From contig JAEYGI010000002.1 in the NCBI GenBank assembly GCA_023402395.1, forward strand, positions 62,001-126,000: a stretch of DNA of 64,000 nucleotides. Direction: 5' to 3'. This document shows, piece after piece, positions 60,583 to 64,000 of the stretch; positions within the stretch are counted from its first letter, which is position 1; the number at the start of each line of letters is the position of its first letter. Origin of the DNA: Bacillota bacterium (GTDB taxonomy: Bacteria > Bacillota > UBA4882 > UBA8346). The position numbers and the translations under genes were made by a program. Under the pieces are notes generated by a model. The model had not been told where the DNA came from. It saw nothing but the letters and a program-made list of their open reading frames with translations, and ran no database searches.

Positions 60583-61551
60583 TTATTCTATTCCCGTCCA
60601 TCGAAATTTGGCTCCTAGTTTCCACAAGGCGAATTGATATTTTATAAAAAATGGAACCTTTTTTAATAAGAATACTGCTACTACAGGTTCTTCTAATATT
60701 TTCTTGATTAGCATCAAGAATTTCTTATCAACAAATAATTTTTTAAATTTATTTATCTTTTTATCGTAAATGGCATTAACTATAATCTCACTCAATGATT
60801 CATATACCGTTTCTTCTTTTTCGCCAGCTAATATATTAGCTAAAACCCAAATTAATTGGTCGTTATTGTTTTTTGACGTCAAACTTCCTGGAGTAATCCT
60901 ATACAAATATGACGGCTCGAAAAAAAGAATCAATTTTGCTCCAGTTCTAAATATTTGATAATAAAAATCCAAATCTTCTCCCAAGAAAATTTCCTCATTA
61001 AACTGTAAACTATTTTCACGAATTAACTTAGTAGAAATTATTGGGTGAATAACAGGAACCCCTATCTTAAGATAATCTTCAAAGTCAAGAACTTCAAACT
61101 TATTCATGCTTTTAAGATTATGGCGAATTTTGAATAAAGAACCCCATTTTTTCAAGCCTGAATTTGTATCGAAACAAAGATAAGAATCATCTGCTAAAAA
61201 AATATTAGAATCCCACGTTTTATTTTCATCGTCAAATAATTTTTCAAGCCTGCAGGGTTCCCATAAGTCATCTGCATCAAGAAATGCTATCCATAGTCCT
61301 TTTGCTAAATGCATGCCTACATTTCTAGCCGCTCCCGGCCCTCGGTTAATTTCTTGACTAAATAAAGCAATACGTTTATCATTAAAACCTTGAACAACCT
61401 TTAAAGTATTATCTATTGAAGCATCGTCAACAACGATTATTTCTAAGTTTTGATAAGTTTGTTGTAAGACCGATAAAATAGAGTCGCTAATGTAATTTTC
61501 TGCGTTATATGCAGGAATAACAACTGAAACTAGCCCTCTATCATGAACCAT
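60583..61551 (-). CDS. GT2-family glycosyltransferase
   Basis: The protein of about 322 residues starts MVHDRGLVSVVIPAYNAENYISDSILSVLQQ and has the GT-A features VVDDASIDNTL and AFLDADDLWEPCRLEKL. It would add a sugar to the growing lipid-linked unit from the cytosolic side. The longer frame lacks a ribosome site; TTGGAGG before the ATG at 61551 decides the start. Donor not predictable. Confidence 0.92.
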   Translation of the reverse strand: MVHDRGLVSVVIPAYNAENYISDSILSVLQQTYQNLEIIVVDDASIDNTLKVVQGFNDKRIALFSQEINRGPGAARNVGMHLAKGLWIAFLDADDLWEPCRLEKLFDDENKTWDSNIFLADDSYLCFDTNSGLKKWGSLFKIRHNLKSMNKFEVLDFEDYLKIGVPVIHPIISTKLIRENSLQFNEEIFLGEDLDFYYQIFRTGAKLILFFEPSYLYRITPGSLTSKNNNDQLIWVLANILAGEKEETVYESLSEIIVNAIYDKKINKFKKLFVDKKFLMLIKKILEEPVVAVFLLKKVPFFIKYQFALWKLGAKFRWTGIE

Positions 61552-61704
61552 CCAGAATTCCTCCAATACGATCGGTCTTCTCATCAAAACTGCGAAATAC
61601 ATTCTTTGTATTAATATTTATTGAAAAACGTCTGTTTCTAAAAATTGTTAATTATGAATCTTTGGCTTTCTAGCAACGCTTTCGCTATTATTCAGGCAAA
61701 CCCA

Positions 61705-63063
61705 TCAGATTTCTACCGTCGTTCCTTTCGCAAAAACGTTCTTTCGTTCTTTATAGATCGCCCCTGCCAAACCGAAGAAGCATGTTAGAAATCCAATCAA
61801 AGCCATATTAATCAGAGTTGACGGCGAATGTTTTTTATGCGGAATCACTGGAGCGTCGATCACCTGGATCTCCACATTATTCTCTTTGGCTTCGGCAATC
61901 CGAGCCTGTTCCAACTGGCTGACCAGAAAAATGTAAATTTGCTCGGTGACTTTCTGCTCCCGAAGCAGTTGTCCATATTGCATTAACTCTTTGGGTAATT
62001 TGTCAAGTTGTGCTTGCTTCTCGTTGTAAACTTTACCCAGAGAATCCCGCCGGGCTTCCAAACCGGCAATTTGCACCAAACACCTTACATATTCTCCGGC
62101 CACTTCCGGAGAAGAGATGGCTTCTTCCTCTTCTTCCATCTTGGCTATCAGTTCCGTGCGTTGCGCCAGCAAACTTTTGACCGTGGGATGCTGATCGGTT
62201 AAAGTCTCCCGCGCTTGGGCCAATCTCACTTCGATCTCGCTCAAATTCACTTTATATCGCTGGAGCATGGGGTTGACCAAGGAGCGGACCGATTCTTTAA
62301 CAGAACTCTCATTTTTCGCAAGTACGGCCTCAGCCTCCCGGAGGCGGTGGCGGGCTTCTTCCAGGCCGATTGTCACCTGCATCTTATTTTTTTCAAGCTC
62401 AGTAATGTATTCAATCGCTTCGCTGGCTTGATCCGGTAGTATTAAAATCCCATTTAGTTGTTGATGGGCCAGGATGTTCTGTTCCACCTGTTCCAGACGG
62501 GCTTCGCTTTTAGCCAATTGACCCTCGATAAAAAGGCGGTTAGTATTATTGGTCCGATAGATTTCATTTTCAATCACATCTTGGTATTGTTCAAAAATTT
62601 GTCGCATCAGTCGATAGGCCAAGGTAGGGTTTTTCGCCAACACGGCGATGGTCACCACGCCGCTTTTATTTTTTTTAACTTCAATGGTTTTTTTAAATTT
62701 TTTGATATCTTCCGGTTCATGAGGTTGTCCTTCCGCTTTCAAGACCCGTTTCAAAAACTGTCGGGCCAGAATAATATCGCTGCACAAATCGGCATTGGTG
62801 CCCCCCCCGATCCCCCCCGGCAAAAAACCGCCCAAGGCTCCCAACTGAGAACTAAGTGTGGAGAGCATTCCCGACGAGTTGCTTTCATGAATATAAAAGG
62901 CGACCTCGCTTTGATATTTTTTGGGGATCAAAAAGTATGTAATCAATCCCATCAGCAACGTCGCAACGATACAAACCTTCACAATCGACCGTAGATGTTT
63001 TTTGACGGCTCGAAATAAATCTGCAAGATTTATCTCATCCTCAATTTCATTCAAGTAAGCCAT
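61705..63063 (-). CDS. wzz: Wzz-type polysaccharide chain-length determinant
   Basis: This 452-residue protein has two membrane helices (about 30-50 and 425-445) flanking a long periplasmic coiled-coil region (FIEGQLAKSEARLEQVEQNI, LRLREAEAVLAKNE-like segments), with the Wzz-type start LADLFRAVKKHLRSIVKV and late PVIPHKKHSPSTLINMALIG. It controls the length of polymer made by Wzy. There is no tyrosine-kinase domain attached; a partner kinase could lie outside the window. Confidence 0.92.
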   Translation of the reverse strand: MAYLNEIEDEINLADLFRAVKKHLRSIVKVCIVATLLMGLITYFLIPKKYQSEVAFYIHESNSSGMLSTLSSQLGALGGFLPGGIGGGTNADLCSDIILARQFLKRVLKAEGQPHEPEDIKKFKKTIEVKKNKSGVVTIAVLAKNPTLAYRLMRQIFEQYQDVIENEIYRTNNTNRLFIEGQLAKSEARLEQVEQNILAHQQLNGILILPDQASEAIEYITELEKNKMQVTIGLEEARHRLREAEAVLAKNESSVKESVRSLVNPMLQRYKVNLSEIEVRLAQARETLTDQHPTVKSLLAQRTELIAKMEEEEEAISSPEVAGEYVRCLVQIAGLEARRDSLGKVYNEKQAQLDKLPKELMQYGQLLREQKVTEQIYIFLVSQLEQARIAEAKENNVEIQVIDAPVIPHKKHSPSTLINMALIGFLTCFFGLAGAIYKERKNVFAKGTTVEI

Positions 63064-63274
63064 TCAACCACCCCGTTTTTGTACCTGAATAATTTTTTCG
63101 AACTGCAAATAAGCGTTTAATACTGAATGAACCAAATTTGTCTCTTTAACTGTTTTAAAAACCATGCGATAAAGTCATCCCTAGCAACATTGAAACAATG
63201 TCCAGAGCGGATTCATCGTTGCTTCTGAAGCTTTTGTAAGATCCAGACTTTCGACGAATGTTTATCGCAACGTT

Positions 63275-64000
63275 TTAATATGCTCCCCGTTTCCCCAAAA
63301 CAACCCCAACTGTCTTCAGCATCAACGTCACATCCAGCCAAAACGACCAATTTCTCACATACCAGCCATCCAATCCCAGCCTACCTTCAAACTCCACGTC
63401 ATTCCTGCCGCTCGTCTGCCAGAGTCCAGTTATTCCCGGCACCGTCTCGGCGATGATATCATAATAAACTCCCATTTTCTCTTTTTCCCGAGGCAGGTAC
63501 GGCCGGGGTCCGACCAGGCTCATCTCGCCTTTCAGGACATTAAAGATCTGAGGGAGCTCGTCCAGGGAAAACTTGCGTAAGAATTTTCCGGCCCGGGTCA
63601 AGCGCGGATCGAATGTTTTCAATTTGGCGAACCGCTCCCATTCGTCCCTTGCATCTGGATTCTCTTCAAAATACTTGTCCAACATCAAATCGCCATTGAC
63701 ATGCATGGTCCGGAACTTATAACAGATAAATTCTTTGCCTTTCTTCCCAATGCGCTTACCGTTAAAAAGCGCCGGCCCTTTCGAGTCGAGCCGGATCCAG
63801 AGCGTAATCAGCGCCATCAGCGGCAAGGACAAAAGGCATAGGATGCTCCCGGCGCTCAGATCAAAAGCCCGTTTCATGATCCGGTTCGACGGATTCATCA
63901 AATTATTCTTGATGGACAGCAAGATCGCCTTCTGGGTCAATAAGGTATCTACTTCCATATTACTCATGGGGATGCCGATCAGATCGGGAACAATCGTCAG
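63275..64000 (-). CDS. WbaP-type undecaprenyl-phosphate sugar phosphotransferase (partial)
   Basis: The frame is open to the right edge (LTIVPDLIGIPMSNMEVDTLL), so the N-terminal membrane part lies outside. Visible is the catalytic bacterial sugar transferase domain: NRIMKRAFDLSAGSILCLLSLPLMALITLW, NGKRIGKKGKEFICYKFRTM, LRKFSLDELPQIFNVLKGEMSLVGPRPYLPREKE, with the DELPQ motif, and GITGLWQTSGRND. It puts the first sugar phosphate on undecaprenyl phosphate to start the repeat unit. The VPDLIG segment resembles the full-length WbaP type rather than the small PglC type. Confidence 0.93.
   Translation of the reverse strand: MTIVPDLIGIPMSNMEVDTLLTQKAILLSIKNNLMNPSNRIMKRAFDLSAGSILCLLSLPLMALITLWIRLDSKGPALFNGKRIGKKGKEFICYKFRTMHVNGDLMLDKYFEENPDARDEWERFAKLKTFDPRLTRAGKFLRKFSLDELPQIFNVLKGEMSLVGPRPYLPREKEKMGVYYDIIAETVPGITGLWQTSGRNDVEFEGRLGLDGWYVRNWSFWLDVTLMLKTVGVVLGKRGAY

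Noticed and set aside
1..64000. CRISPR array, prophage or replication origin
   Set aside because: No regularly spaced identical repeats, phage gene cluster, or dnaA-box array was seen.

Overview
The window looks like the chromosome of an endospore-forming member of the Bacillota (Firmicutes) that also has an outer membrane. Spore formation is shown by a complete eight-gene spoIIIA operon (28588-33521) and an alpha/beta-type small acid-soluble spore protein (13982-14338). An outer membrane is inferred from a type II secretion-like cluster, two predicted outer-membrane beta-barrel proteins (5297-5932 and the Wzi-like 46487-48052) and a Wza-type export protein. Diderm spore-formers of the Limnochordia/Hydrogenispora, Halanaerobiia or Negativicutes kind would fit; the exact taxon cannot be decided here. 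Almost every gene is on the minus strand.

Layout. 1-4836: pseudopilins, GspF and GspE of a type II secretion/type IV pilus-like machine, running off the left edge. 5243-6011: a small outer-membrane barrel with its own terminator. 6012-13292: an isoprenoid/exonuclease VII operon region (xseA, xseB, polyprenyl synthase, yuiD-like, OLE RNA, oapA, dxs, yhhQ). The approximately 615-nt OLE RNA and its membrane partner OapA are the most striking non-coding feature. 13293-16080: a gene-poor stretch rich in small palindromes, the SASP gene, an AbrB-like regulator and a cysteine-desulfurase-like gene on the plus strand. 16188-27525 and onward: housekeeping (pgsA, rimO, lytic transglycosylase, coaE, mutM, polA, a Kae1/TsaD paralogue, nusB, the DUF2273-AmaP-Asp23 group, accC and accB). 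28588-38431: spoIIIAH-AA, a zinc-ribbon protein, efp, an Xaa-Pro peptidase, aroQ, aroK and aroC. 38564-64000: a capsule/exopolysaccharide region with phosphomannomutase, GDP-mannose pyrophosphorylase, export, polymerase, flippase, chain-length and glycosyltransferase genes, ending in a WbaP-type initiating transferase cut by the right edge. From about 48 kb rightwards this locus is visibly more AT-rich than the rest, which suggests transfer.

How the genes work together. In the polysaccharide region, phosphomannomutase and ManC make GDP-mannose, and Gmd and Fcl turn it into GDP-L-fucose. The WbaP-type transferase would start the lipid-linked repeat unit, the WecG/TagA, GT4 and GT2 enzymes extend it, and a pyruvyl transferase may decorate it. 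Wzx and Wzy flip and polymerise it, and Wzz, the Wza-like protein and Wzi control length, export and surface attachment.

Three families of non-coding repeats that gene annotation does not explain also run through the window. (1) Elements made of two consecutive stem-loops, whose paired arms differ between copies but stay complementary (19342-19494, 25980-26126, 34219-34401). (2) Intergenic elements built from degenerate 7-base units in inverted arms (five copies, one enclosing a tRNA-Leu gene), plus a separate non-inverted 7-base-periodic stretch at about 28300-28530. (3) A tandem 110-bp structured unit between amaP and the DUF2273 gene.
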